Shown one piece after another: positions 46,830 through 54,627 of a stretch of DNA of 54,627 nucleotides (positions are counted from its first letter, which is position 1; the number at the start of each line of letters is the position of its first letter). Position numbers and translations under genes: made by a program. The DNA lies in NCBI GenBank assembly GCA_003611875.1, contig RAYY01000033.1, positions 1 through 54,627 of the forward strand. The letters run 5' to 3'. Source of the stretch: a bacterium D16-56. Its GTDB lineage: Bacteria > Bacillota > Clostridia > Lachnospirales > Lachnospiraceae. Below the pieces are notes generated by a model. It was not told the origin of the DNA. It saw only the letters and a program-made list of their open reading frames with translations, and did not search any database.

Positions 46830-48278
46830 ATGAGGAAGAAGGCAGTACCCAATCCCAATACAAACAGAAGTATTTTGATTGTAACGTATCTGATGGCAGG
46901 GCTGTTTGTGTGTATGATGGGATATTTTGGATATTTTCTCCAGAGGCGGAGTGAGAATGTGATCAATAATTCCTATAATTCTCGTCTGGACCGTTTTGCT
47001 GACCGGATTGTCCGGGGGGAGCTTTTGAGCAGTGACGGGCGTGTGCTGGCCCGGACAGAGGAAGGGGAGAATGGACAGGAGAGGCGGGTGTATGCTTATG
47101 GGAGTTTGTTTGCCCATGTAGTGGGGTATTCAGATCATGGCAAGACCGGGCTGGAGGCTCTGGCAAATTTTTATTTATTGTCTTCCCATATGAATCTGGT
47201 GGAGCAGACGGTAAATGAGCTGTCAGGGGTGAAAAATATAGGGGATCATGTGATTACCACCCTGAACATTGAGCTGCAGCAGACTGCCGCAGCCGCCTTG
47301 GGAGACCGGCGCGGGGCTGTGGTTGCCATGGAGCCGGATACCGGTAAGGTTCTGGCTTTGGTGTCCAATCCTGGTTATGATCCCAATACGCTGGCGCAGG
47401 ATTGGGACAGGCTGATTTCAGAGGAAAATACAGAGGCGCAGCTTTTGAACCGGGGGACCCAGGGACTGTATCCGCCTGGGTCTACCTTTAAGATCATTAC
47501 CATGCTGGAATATGTGCGGGAGCATCCGGATGATTGGCAGGAGTTTACCTTTGACTGTGACGGAACGTATGAGACAGAGGAATATACAATATCCTGTTTT
47601 CACGGCAATGCCCATGGCCATCAGAATATAGCCCAGGCTTTTGCCAATTCCTGTAACGGGGCTTTTGCAGCCTTGGGGCAGGAGCTTGACTTAAAGGAGA
47701 TGAATGCCCTGGCCGGGCAGCTTTTGTTTAACGGAGATCTGCCTTTGGCTTTGGCGTACAGCAAAAGCTCTTTTACCATGAATGAGGGGGCAGATACATG
47801 GGAAATCCTGCAGACCTCCATCGGTCAGGGGAATACCCAAATGACTCCGATCCACAATGCCATGATTACGGCGGCTATTGCCAACGGAGGGGTACTGATG
47901 AAGCCTTATTTTGTGGAGCGGGTGGAGAGCGCTGTGGGGGAGGAGATCAAGAGATTCTTGCCGGAGACAGCAGGAAGCCTTATGACGGCAAGGGAGGCAG
48001 AGGTGATGGCAGGGCTTATGAGGCAGGTGGTGACAGAGGGAACCGGCTCAGCCGTGCGGACAGATGCTTATACGGCAGCGGGAAAGACTGGTTCGGCTGA
48101 GTTTGAGACAGGGAAAGAGACCCATGCCTGGTTTACAGGGTTTGCGCCGGCGGAGAATCCCAGGATTGTGGTGACGGTTGTGGTGGAGGAGGCCGGATCC
48201 GGCGGACAGGTGGCCGGGCCTGTGGCAAGAAGCGTATTGGATGCTTATTTTGCCGGAGCAGACGGCAAAGGGGCCTGA
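46830..48278 (+). CDS. Class B penicillin-binding protein (transpeptidase, PbpA type)
   Basis: The 482-residue protein has an N-terminal membrane anchor (SILIVTYLMAGLFVCMMGYF) and a transpeptidase domain with all three motifs: GLYPPGSTFKIITMLE (SxxK), AFANSCNGAFAALG (SxN) and AYTAAGKTGSAEFETGK (KTG). The N-terminal part (GRVLARTEEG, HVVGYSDHGKTGLEALANFY) is short, as in PbpA of actinobacteria and its clostridial relatives, rather than in full-size PBP2 or SpoVD. It cross-links peptidoglycan outside the membrane, probably with the upstream SEDS protein (53-base gap). AAAGGAAG precedes ATG 46830. Confidence 0.92.
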   Translation: MRKKAVPNPNTNRSILIVTYLMAGLFVCMMGYFGYFLQRRSENVINNSYNSRLDRFADRIVRGELLSSDGRVLARTEEGENGQERRVYAYGSLFAHVVGYSDHGKTGLEALANFYLLSSHMNLVEQTVNELSGVKNIGDHVITTLNIELQQTAAAALGDRRGAVVAMEPDTGKVLALVSNPGYDPNTLAQDWDRLISEENTEAQLLNRGTQGLYPPGSTFKIITMLEYVREHPDDWQEFTFDCDGTYETEEYTISCFHGNAHGHQNIAQAFANSCNGAFAALGQELDLKEMNALAGQLLFNGDLPLALAYSKSSFTMNEGADTWEILQTSIGQGNTQMTPIHNAMITAAIANGGVLMKPYFVERVESAVGEEIKRFLPETAGSLMTAREAEVMAGLMRQVVTEGTGSAVRTDAYTAAGKTGSAEFETGKETHAWFTGFAPAENPRIVVTVVVEEAGSGGQVAGPVARSVLDAYFAGADGKGA

Positions 48279-48325
48279 TATATTTTGGATCGCTGCCGGC
48301 TATCCAAGTTCTCTGGAATTTTGTC

Positions 48326-48354
48326 TTGCATATCCCCTGAAAACGCGGTATACT
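48326..48354 (+). promoter_or_regulatory. Sigma-A promoter of the NUDIX gene
   Basis: TTGCAT (48326-48331), 17 bases, TATACT (48349-48354), 76 bases before the ATG at 48431. Confidence 0.55.
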
Positions 48355-48430
48355 TAAATCAGTCTTGTGACACACCATGGCAGTATTGGAGATTCTTTGT
48401 TTTCCTGCTGCTGATACAGGAGGGATTGCA

Positions 48431-48883
48431 ATGATTGAGGCAACGAGCTGTGGAGGTGTGGTTATATTTCGGGGCAAGATCCTGGTTTTGTACAAGAATT
48501 ATAAGAATAAGTATGAGGGCTGGGTATTGCCTAAGGGAACTGTAGAAGCAGGAGAGGAATATAAGGAAACGGCGCTTCGGGAAGTAAAGGAGGAAACCGG
48601 TGTCAGTGCCTCCATCATCAAGTATATTGGGAAAAGCTCTTACTCCTTCACGACTCCTCATGATCTGGTGGAGAAGGATGTGCATTGGTATCTGATGATG
48701 GCTGATAGCTATTACAGCAAACCACAACGGGAGGAGCATTTTGTGGATTCGGGTTATTATAAGTTTTATGAGGCATATCATCTGCTGAAGTTTTCCAATG
48801 AGAAGCAGATTCTGGAGAAGGCTTATAATGAATACCTGGATTTGAAGAAGGCTAACCTCTGGGGCAGCAAAAAGTATTTTTGA
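48431..48883 (+). CDS. NUDIX hydrolase
   Basis: The 150-residue enzyme hydrolyses a nucleoside diphosphate linked to another moiety. The NUDIX box is complete: GTVEAGEEYKETALREV continues KEETGV, fitting Gx5Ex7REUxEExGU. Before it is YEGWVLPKG, the usual lead-in. The substrate cannot be read off. Start ATG 48431 lies seven bases after AGGAGGG, whereas the frame open from 48377 has no site. The end (DLKKANLWGSKKYF) is polar. Confidence 0.88.
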   Translation: MIEATSCGGVVIFRGKILVLYKNYKNKYEGWVLPKGTVEAGEEYKETALREVKEETGVSASIIKYIGKSSYSFTTPHDLVEKDVHWYLMMADSYYSKPQREEHFVDSGYYKFYEAYHLLKFSNEKQILEKAYNEYLDLKKANLWGSKKYF

Positions 48884-48979
48884 GAACCGTATGAAATGGA
48901 TGAAATTCGGGGACACTGGTAGGGGTGTTCTCGAATTTTTTTGCAGATGGACAGGAAAAGGGAAAGAGAGGCAGGAACA

Positions 48980-50503
48980 ATGAAACAGGAGAAAAGAGCG
49001 GAAAGAAATCAGGACGCTTATGGGCTGTTAAAGCCCTGTTTGGAGCGGGCCTCGGCATTGCAGACAGCACTGATTCTGTTTGAGTGGGATAATGAAACCC
49101 TGGCGCCAAGGGAGGCAGGGAAATATACGGCCAAAGTGCAGGGCGCCTTGTCAGAGGCTTATCAGGAGATCATGACAGGGAAGAACATAGAGAAGCTTTT
49201 AGAACAGTGCAGGCAGGAGACCGGGCTTTCGGAGGCAGAGAGGGCAATTATCCGGGAGGCGCAGGAGGAATATGACCGGCTTGTGTGCATTCCGCCCAAG
49301 GAATACCGGGATTATCAGGAATTGGTGGCAGAATCAGCGCGGGTATGGGCAGAGGCGAAGGAGCAGCAGGATTTTCACGCATTTGCGCCTACGCTTAAGC
49401 GGATCATCTCTTATCAGAAAAAATTTGCAGGATATCGGGCAAAGGACGGGCAGAGACTGTATGATGTGATGCTGGATGATTTTGAGAAAGGATTTACCAT
49501 AAAGAAGCTGGATGAATTCTTTGGTCTTTTGAAGCAGGAGCTGGTGCCGTTTCTCAAAAAGGTGACTCAGAGCCAGGTGGAGATTCGGGATGATTTTCTT
49601 ACAGGGGATTATCCGGAAGAAAAACAGAGAGAACTGGCGGAATTTCTGGCAGAGTACGTGGGCTTTGATTTTAAGCGAGGGGTTCTGTCTGAGAGCGCTC
49701 ATCCTTTTACCACAAATCTTCATAATCATGATGTGCGGTTAACAACCCATTATAAAAAGAGGGTGGACAGCTCTGTATTTTCTGTCATTCATGAGGCCGG
49801 CCATGGGATCTATGAACTGGGTGTGGCCGATGAGCTGACCCAGACCTTGGCAGGGCAGGGAGCTTCTATGGGAATGCATGAATCCCAATCTCGTTTTTTT
49901 GAAAATATGATTGGAAGAAATGAGGCGTTCTGGGAACCGGTGTATGAAAAGCTGCAGGAGTTGTTCCCAGAGGAATTGGGGAAAATCAGCCGGGAGATTT
50001 TTGTGAAGGCTGTGAATAAGGTGCAGCCGGGTCTGATACGGACAGAGGCCGATGAGCTGACCTACAGTCTTCATGTTTTGGTAAGGTATGAGCTGGAGAA
50101 AATGCTGATCGAGGAGAGCTTGGATGTGGAGGAGCTTCCGAAGCTGTGGGCAGATAAATATGAGGAGTATCTGGGGGTGCGGCCAAAAAATCCGGCAGAA
50201 GGGGTACTGCAGGATATTCACTGGGCTCAGGGGTCTTTCGGATATTTTCCCTCTTATGCACTGGGAAGCGCTTTTGCAGCCCAGATGCTTCAGTTTATGA
50301 AAAAGAGTATGGATTTTGAGGAGCTGCTTCGCAAGGGGGAGCTGGAGGTGATCCGACAGGTGCTGAGGCGGCATATTCACAGGTTTGGGAAAATAAGAGA
50401 CAGCAGACAGCTTTTGCGGGATATGACAGGGGAGGATTTCGAGCCAAGGTATTATGTGGAGTATTTGAAGGAAAAGTATGGAAGTCTGTATCAGGTAAGG
50501 TAA
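48980..50503 (+). CDS. Carboxypeptidase M32 (Taq family)
   Basis: This is a cytoplasmic zinc carboxypeptidase of about 507 residues, a normal family length. The metal site is SSVFSVIHEAGHGIYELG (HExxH), with the third-ligand glutamate in GMHESQSRFFENMIGRN. Other conserved pieces are LFEWDNETLAPREAGKYTA, VRLTTHYKKRVDSS, and IRTEADELTYSLHVLVRYE. ATG 48980 is chosen for the AGGCAGGA upstream; starts at 48941 or 48947 are possible. It trims C-terminal residues from peptides; the source of substrates is unknown. Confidence 0.92.
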   Translation: MKQEKRAERNQDAYGLLKPCLERASALQTALILFEWDNETLAPREAGKYTAKVQGALSEAYQEIMTGKNIEKLLEQCRQETGLSEAERAIIREAQEEYDRLVCIPPKEYRDYQELVAESARVWAEAKEQQDFHAFAPTLKRIISYQKKFAGYRAKDGQRLYDVMLDDFEKGFTIKKLDEFFGLLKQELVPFLKKVTQSQVEIRDDFLTGDYPEEKQRELAEFLAEYVGFDFKRGVLSESAHPFTTNLHNHDVRLTTHYKKRVDSSVFSVIHEAGHGIYELGVADELTQTLAGQGASMGMHESQSRFFENMIGRNEAFWEPVYEKLQELFPEELGKISREIFVKAVNKVQPGLIRTEADELTYSLHVLVRYELEKMLIEESLDVEELPKLWADKYEEYLGVRPKNPAEGVLQDIHWAQGSFGYFPSYALGSAFAAQMLQFMKKSMDFEELLRKGELEVIRQVLRRHIHRFGKIRDSRQLLRDMTGEDFEPRYYVEYLKEKYGSLYQVR

Positions 50504-50579
50504 AAGGCAGCAGTATTTTTTCTTCTGAGCAGGTCATACAATAGTAGAAATAGGTGTGGCAAGTGCCGGGAGAATCGAT

Positions 50580-52355
50580 ATGCCAAATCAAAAATTGGAG
50601 AATCTTTTGAATCTGTCTCTGGAAGTGTCGCCTCAGGAGAGATCCAGGTCCCAGGAGCTGGAAACCGGATATATGCCGGAGGAGAAATCCTGGGAGCTGA
50701 TTGTGAAATATTCGGGAAGTTTGGACGGAGTGCGGGATATGGGGGTACAGGTGGAGGAGCTGCAGAATGAGTATGCAATCCTGATCGTGCCGGAAAATCT
50801 GATTGAGCAGGTGAGCCGGCTTCCCCAGATTGAATATGTGGAGAAACCAAAGAGACTGTTCTTTGCCGTAAATCGGGCAAAGGCAGCCTCTTGTATTAAT
50901 ATTCTTCAGGAGCCGCCGGAGAATCTGACCGGGAGAGGGGTGCTGATGGCAGTGATTGATTCAGGAATCGATTACTATCACGAGGATTTCCGCAACGGGG
51001 ATGGGAGCACCAGGATTTTGGAATTGTGGGATCAGGGGCTTGACAAAGTATTTACGGCGGCTGAGATCAATCAGGCATTACAAGCAGAAAACCGAATAAA
51101 GGCCAGGGAAATCGTACCTTCTGTGGATGGAAGCGGCCATGGGACGTCTGTGGCAGGGATCGCCGCAGGAAACGGACGGGAGTCGGAAGGAGCCTATCGG
51201 GGGGTGGCTTATGAGAGTGAGCTTTTGGTGGTAAAGCTGGGAACAGCCAGAGAGGAGGGGTTTCCGCGGACGACAGAGCTGATGCGGGGGGTGGATTTTG
51301 TGGTAAGAAGGGCTGTGGAGATGAGGCAGCCCTTGGTGGTGAACATCAGCTTTGGAAATACCTATGGTTCTCATGACGGAACCGGACTTTTAGAGACATT
51401 TCTGGATGATATCGGAAATTACGGACAGACCACCATTGTGGTGGGAAGCGGAAACGAGGGGGCGGCAGCAGGCCATCTTTCGGGAAATTTTCCGGCGGCA
51501 GGAGGAAGCGCAGCGGGGGGAAGGGGTACGGGAACCATTGGAGGGGAAAGAAGCAGCGGGGGAAACTATGGCACAGCGCGGGCAGAGCTTTCCGTGGCGC
51601 CTTTTGAATCTGGAGTCAGTGTACAGTTATGGAAGGATTATACGGATCGGTTTACGGTTAGCCTGGAAACACCGTCGGGAGAGCGGCTGGGGCCGCTTTC
51701 GGAGCAGCTGGGGCCGGTTCGTTTTCGATACCGGAGAACACAGGTGCTGGTGTATCATGGAAAGCCTGGGCCTTTCAGCGTGGCTCAGGAGATCTATTTT
51801 GATTTTGTGCCGGATGAAGGGAGCTATGTGGAGAGCGGAATCTGGACCTTTACACTGGAGCCTCAGAAGATCGTTAAGGGGCGGTATGATTTTTGGCTTC
51901 CATCTTCAGCGGTTCTGAATTTCTCTACCCGGTTTTTGGAATCTTCACCGGATACGACATTAACGATTCCGTCTTCAGCAGCCAAGGTGATTACGGTGGG
52001 GGCTTATAACAGTATTACGGATTCCTATGCGGATTTTTCCGGGAGAGGCTTTACCAGGATGACGGATCAGGTGAAGCCGGATCTGTGTGCGCCGGGAGTG
52101 GGGCTGATGGCGCCGGGAAATGGGGGTGGATACCGGTCCGTGACCGGAACCTCGTTTGCCGCTCCCGTGGTGGCGGGAAGCGCGGCGCTTTTGATGCAGT
52201 GGGGGATCGTGGATGGGAATGATCCGTTTTTGTATGGGGAGAAGGTGAAGGCGTATCTGAGACGGGGGGCGAAGGCGCTGCCGGGGTTTACGGAGTATCC
52301 TAATCCGCAGGTGGGGTATGGGGCGATTTGTGTCGAAAATAGTTTGCCTGTGTAA
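50580..52355 (+). CDS. S8-family serine peptidase (subtilase, Csp-like)
   Basis: The protein of about 591 residues has an N-terminal inhibitor-like domain (ELIVKYSGSLDGVRDMGVQV, AILIVPENLIEQVSRLPQI) and a subtilisin domain with the full triad: GVLMAVIDSGIDYYHEDF (Asp), DGSGHGTSVAGIAAGNGRES (His) and SVTGTSFAAPVVAGSAALLM (Ser). An insertion of about 150 residues between His and Ser resembles the jelly-roll domain of the clostridial Csp germination proteases. No signal peptide is seen, as in Csp proteins. Because the triad is intact it would be an active protease rather than a CspA/CspC pseudoprotease. ATG 50580 follows GGGAG. Confidence 0.88.
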   Translation: MPNQKLENLLNLSLEVSPQERSRSQELETGYMPEEKSWELIVKYSGSLDGVRDMGVQVEELQNEYAILIVPENLIEQVSRLPQIEYVEKPKRLFFAVNRAKAASCINILQEPPENLTGRGVLMAVIDSGIDYYHEDFRNGDGSTRILELWDQGLDKVFTAAEINQALQAENRIKAREIVPSVDGSGHGTSVAGIAAGNGRESEGAYRGVAYESELLVVKLGTAREEGFPRTTELMRGVDFVVRRAVEMRQPLVVNISFGNTYGSHDGTGLLETFLDDIGNYGQTTIVVGSGNEGAAAGHLSGNFPAAGGSAAGGRGTGTIGGERSSGGNYGTARAELSVAPFESGVSVQLWKDYTDRFTVSLETPSGERLGPLSEQLGPVRFRYRRTQVLVYHGKPGPFSVAQEIYFDFVPDEGSYVESGIWTFTLEPQKIVKGRYDFWLPSSAVLNFSTRFLESSPDTTLTIPSSAAKVITVGAYNSITDSYADFSGRGFTRMTDQVKPDLCAPGVGLMAPGNGGGYRSVTGTSFAAPVVAGSAALLMQWGIVDGNDPFLYGEKVKAYLRRGAKALPGFTEYPNPQVGYGAICVENSLPV

Positions 52356-52380
52356 AAGAGAGTAGATTTTTAGGAAAATA

Positions 52381-52421
52381 AGCACTTTGTTCTTCGTATA
52401 TGGTGCCGAATAAAGTGCTTT
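52381..52421 (+). terminator. Terminator after the subtilase gene
   Basis: AAGCACTTT (52381-52389) pairs with AAAGTGCTT (52413-52421), with TTCG/CGAA pairing further in, followed by TTATGATATATTTTT. The remainder of the gap to 52634 is A+T-rich with no other clear element. Confidence 0.65.
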
Positions 52422-52634
52422 TATGATATATTTTTGCCATTGTGACTTGTACCATTGGTTCTTTTAGAGTGTTATAAATATTTAAGCATAAAGTGTCAAC
52501 TAAATGTGTGCAATATCATAAAGAAAATTGGCTTACTTTCTTACAAAAAATCAGATTCTACTTGTAAATAATAAAAAAATGATTATAATAATTATTAGAT
52601 TTAAATATGATTAGAATTGGTTGGAGGATATTTT

Positions 52635-53969
52635 GTGTTCGTAGAAAATAAAACAACCGAATTCAAGCGAGAATATGTTGAGGATATAAAAAATACTATT
52701 GTTGCATTTGCAAACTGTGATGGTGGTACACTTTATATCGGGGTGAACGATGATGGAACAGCTTGTGGTGTCGGTAATGTTGATGATACTATGTTGCGTG
52801 TAACCAATGCAATCAGAGATGCTGTGCGGCCAGATGTTACTATGTTTGTGGAATGCCGTAATGATGTAATGGACGAAAAGGCAATTGTATGTGTAATTGT
52901 CCAGCGCGGTACGGCAAGACCGTATTATCTGCAAGGAAAAGGAATTCGTCCGGAGGGTGTTTATGTTCGTCAGGGAGCATCGACAGTCCCGGCAACAGAT
53001 ACCGCTATCTTGAATATGATCAAGAATACCAGTGGTGACAGTTATGAGGCGGCTCGCTCTCTCGATCAGCATCTTACTTTTAACAAAGCTGTCGATTTCT
53101 TTAGTAAACGGAAAGTAGAGTTTGGAAGAACTCAGATGCGTTCACTTCACCTGATTGGCGAAGATGGTATGTACACGAATCTGGCATTTTTGCTGTCTGA
53201 ACAGTGTACACATATGATCAAACTGGCTGCTTTTGAGGGGAGTAAGAAATCTGTATTCAGGGATCGACAGGAATTGTCGGGTTCCCTTTTAAATCAGATG
53301 GAGGAAGCTTTCAATTATATTGATCGTTACAATCGTACCCGTGCAGAATTCTCAGGACTGGACCGGTTAGACATGAGAGATTATCCCACGGAAGCAATCC
53401 GTGAAGCACTACTGAATGCAATCGTCCATCGAGACTATTCTTTTAGCGGTGCTACACTTATCAGTATTTTTGAAGACCGAATTGAATTTGTAACCATTGG
53501 TGGTTTGGTGAAAGGTATTGCATTGGATGACGTGATGCTGGGAGTGTCCGCGTTGCGCAATCAGCATTTAGCGAATATTTTCTATCGTCTGAGATTGATT
53601 GAAGCATATGGCACAGGGATTCTTAAGATCAATGAATGTTACGATAATTATGTTGTGAAACCTGTGATCGAAACAACAAGTAATGCTTTTAAGATTACGC
53701 TTCCCAATACAAACTTCCATGCAGAAGAACAAAAAGTTCAAAATATCCTTAGAACGGGTGGAACTACCAGTGCGACAAAAAAGGAAGAACGAATTAATAC
53801 TGTTTTGGAACTGTGTCGCAGTAAAGGTTTTATTGTTCGTAGTGATGTAGAAATGGAACTGGGTGTGTCCCAATCTACTGCAATCCTGCTTTTGCGAGAA
53901 CTAACTGAGGAGGGCGTGCTGATTAAAAAAGGACGGACTAAAAACCTGCGATACTACGAGAATAAATAA
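52635..53969 (+). CDS. AlbA_2/Schlafen-type putative DNA-binding protein with GHKL ATPase-like domain
   Basis: This 444-residue cytoplasmic protein begins with an AlbA_2 (Schlafen) domain: ENKTTEFKREYVEDIKNTIV, AFANCDGGTLYIGVNDDGTA. Then follow GVYVRQGASTVPAT, a GHKL-type ATP-binding part (PTEAIREALLNAIVHRDYSF, RIEFVTIGGLVKG, RNQHLANIFYRLRLIEAYGT) and a C-terminal winged helix (VLELCRSKGFIVRSDVEMEL, STAILLLRELTEEGVLIKKG). Members are annotated as putative transcriptional regulators or helicase-like and are frequent in mobile and defence-type regions. GGAGG precedes GTG 52635, so that start is used rather than the TTG at 52617. Base composition is A+T-rich, unlike genes to the left. Confidence 0.85.
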   Translation: MFVENKTTEFKREYVEDIKNTIVAFANCDGGTLYIGVNDDGTACGVGNVDDTMLRVTNAIRDAVRPDVTMFVECRNDVMDEKAIVCVIVQRGTARPYYLQGKGIRPEGVYVRQGASTVPATDTAILNMIKNTSGDSYEAARSLDQHLTFNKAVDFFSKRKVEFGRTQMRSLHLIGEDGMYTNLAFLLSEQCTHMIKLAAFEGSKKSVFRDRQELSGSLLNQMEEAFNYIDRYNRTRAEFSGLDRLDMRDYPTEAIREALLNAIVHRDYSFSGATLISIFEDRIEFVTIGGLVKGIALDDVMLGVSALRNQHLANIFYRLRLIEAYGTGILKINECYDNYVVKPVIETTSNAFKITLPNTNFHAEEQKVQNILRTGGTTSATKKEERINTVLELCRSKGFIVRSDVEMELGVSQSTAILLLRELTEEGVLIKKGRTKNLRYYENK

Positions 53970-53985
53970 AGGAACGGTTGAAATT

Positions 53986-54039
53986 ATGCCATTCAAATAT
54001 GAGTGTAAAATTAACCAGTTTCGTATCAAAAATACTTAG
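53986..54039 (+). CDS. Possible 17-codon leader ORF or remnant
   Basis: A short frame MPFKYECKINQFRIKNT, then TAG, lies between the AlbA_2 gene and the next gene, with AAAGGAAC upstream of its ATG. KINQFRIKN resembles the first strand of SMC/OLD-type ATPases, so it may be the stump of a deleted gene. It may equally be chance. Confidence 0.2.
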   Translation: MPFKYECKINQFRIKNT

Positions 54040-54059
54040 GTAAAGATGGAGTCAAAGAT

Positions 54060-54530
54060 ATGCCTACGTTAAGTGAGATATTTGATAAACGGAAAATTCT
54101 CCTTTATCAGAACGAAAGTCTTGATCTGGATCACTATTATCAGGAACCTTATCAGGATGAAAACGATGAAATCAAAGAAATGGGCAAACCATTTGAAACC
54201 GATGAGTCGAAGAAAATACGTTCTCTTGATTTGATAAGCGAAGATCGAACATATTCTGGTTTTAGTTATTTTATGGATGGCTCTCGTCGTACATATAAAA
54301 TTGGAGATATGGTCTTAGAGGGCAAGAAGATATATCCTGTTGTTGTTGCTCAGGTTCGGGCGGGATGTACAGAACGAGACCGACAGAAAAAGTTGCATAC
54401 ACATGGATTAGTTCAAAGGAAAAATCTTCTCCTTTTAAGTGATAAGATGAATGAGGTGGATTTTCAGGAAATTCGTCAGCGCATCCTCAAAACACAAATG
54501 GCAAAGGATAGCTATTTGATACAAAAGTAA
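54060..54530 (+). CDS. Unrecognised 156-residue protein, possibly C-terminally truncated
   Basis: The start is ATG 54060, with GGAG 12 bases upstream. The protein is polar, with an acidic middle (EPYQDENDEIKEMGKPFETD) and a segment YSGFSYFMDGSRRTYKIGDM that is faintly like the DGS motif opening NurA-type nuclease domains. A full NurA domain would be much longer, so if that likeness is real the gene is truncated. Its place 90 bases after the AlbA_2 gene and the shared A+T-rich composition suggest one accessory module. No function is claimed. Confidence 0.45.
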   Translation: MPTLSEIFDKRKILLYQNESLDLDHYYQEPYQDENDEIKEMGKPFETDESKKIRSLDLISEDRTYSGFSYFMDGSRRTYKIGDMVLEGKKIYPVVVAQVRAGCTERDRQKKLHTHGLVQRKNLLLLSDKMNEVDFQEIRQRILKTQMAKDSYLIQK

Positions 54531-54550
54531 AGACTTTTTAAAAAAAATAA

Positions 54551-54590
54551 TAGGGTAGGAGCAGCTAGATGACTAGCCGTCCCTGCCCTA
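54551..54590 (-). terminator. Strong hairpin, terminator for a minus-strand gene to the right
   Basis: An 18-bp stem with two mismatches and two G-T pairs (54551-54568 with 54573-54590) around ATGA. On the minus strand it is followed by TTATTTTTTT, as expected for an intrinsic terminator. It implies a convergent gene beyond the window. On the plus strand there is no T-run. Confidence 0.6.
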
Positions 54591-54627
54591 ATCTGATCTC
54601 TATTGCTTTAAGTCCTATTTTGCCATA

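Overview
The window reads as chromosome of a motile, probably spore-forming, Gram-positive anaerobe of the class Clostridia, most likely a member of the Lachnospiraceae. The basis is strong AGGAGG-type ribosome sites, the pyrF-pyrK-pyrD-pyrE order with a PyrK/PyrDB enzyme, choline-binding-type cell-wall repeats, a sortase B, an M32 carboxypeptidase, a Csp-like subtilase, and a late-flagellar locus (flgM-flgN-flgK-flgL-yviE-fliW-csrA, fliD-fliS, flagellin) resembling the late flagellar region of Clostridioides. The species cannot be fixed from the sequence alone.

Layout. (1) 1-4100 is a decayed accessory zone: the tail of a cell-wall-binding protein, a broken IS66 transposase, an A+T-rich TPR membrane protein and a 5'-truncated GH18 hydrolase. 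(2) 4259-16173 is mostly housekeeping: Mrp ATPase, sortase B, a small alarmone synthetase, a tandem GNAT protein with internal repeats, lrgAB, the pyrimidine operon, a VanZ pair and an M29 aminopeptidase. (3) 16267-39602 is a flagellar region. A ParA ATPase and a ComFB-domain protein with four copies of a FliM-like motif are divergent from fliD-fliS-(fliT-like)-(second FliD-like)-nucleotidyltransferase-like. The convergent flgM-to-csrA operon follows. Divergent from that, a third group reads FliK-like/FlhB-tail-like (YlqG/YlqH type), two secreted cell-wall-binding proteins, a lytic transglycosylase, a PilZ protein, a glycosyltransferase and flagellin. No basal body, export, motor or chemotaxis core genes are present, so this is the late (filament, cap, junction) part of the regulon. 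(4) 39711-52355 is housekeeping again: a YprB-type exonuclease, ruvAB, zapA, a U32 protein, an FtsW/RodA-PBP pair, a NUDIX hydrolase, an M32 carboxypeptidase and a subtilase. (5) 52600-54627 is a small A+T-rich accessory patch with an AlbA_2/Schlafen-type ATP-binding protein and an unrecognised, possibly truncated gene.

How the genes work together. Perfect sigma-28-type -10 boxes (GCCGATAA/T) stand before flgM, before the FliK-like operon and before flagellin, with a one-mismatch box before fliD. FlgM would restrain sigma-28 until the hook is finished. FliW/CsrA and the structured flagellin leader would set flagellin translation. The PilZ protein, and perhaps the ComFB protein, would add cyclic-dinucleotide control, and the glycosyltransferase is placed to modify flagellin.

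The most unusual items are: a structured repeat family at transcript starts (two tandem copies at 30988-31245 and a partial one at 40877-40936) whose hairpin varies in sequence but keeps its pairing; the ParA/ComFB pair with tandem MSPDEIAAAF motifs; a FliD with a charged helical insertion of roughly 280 residues; and LytTR-like direct repeats in front of lrgAB.
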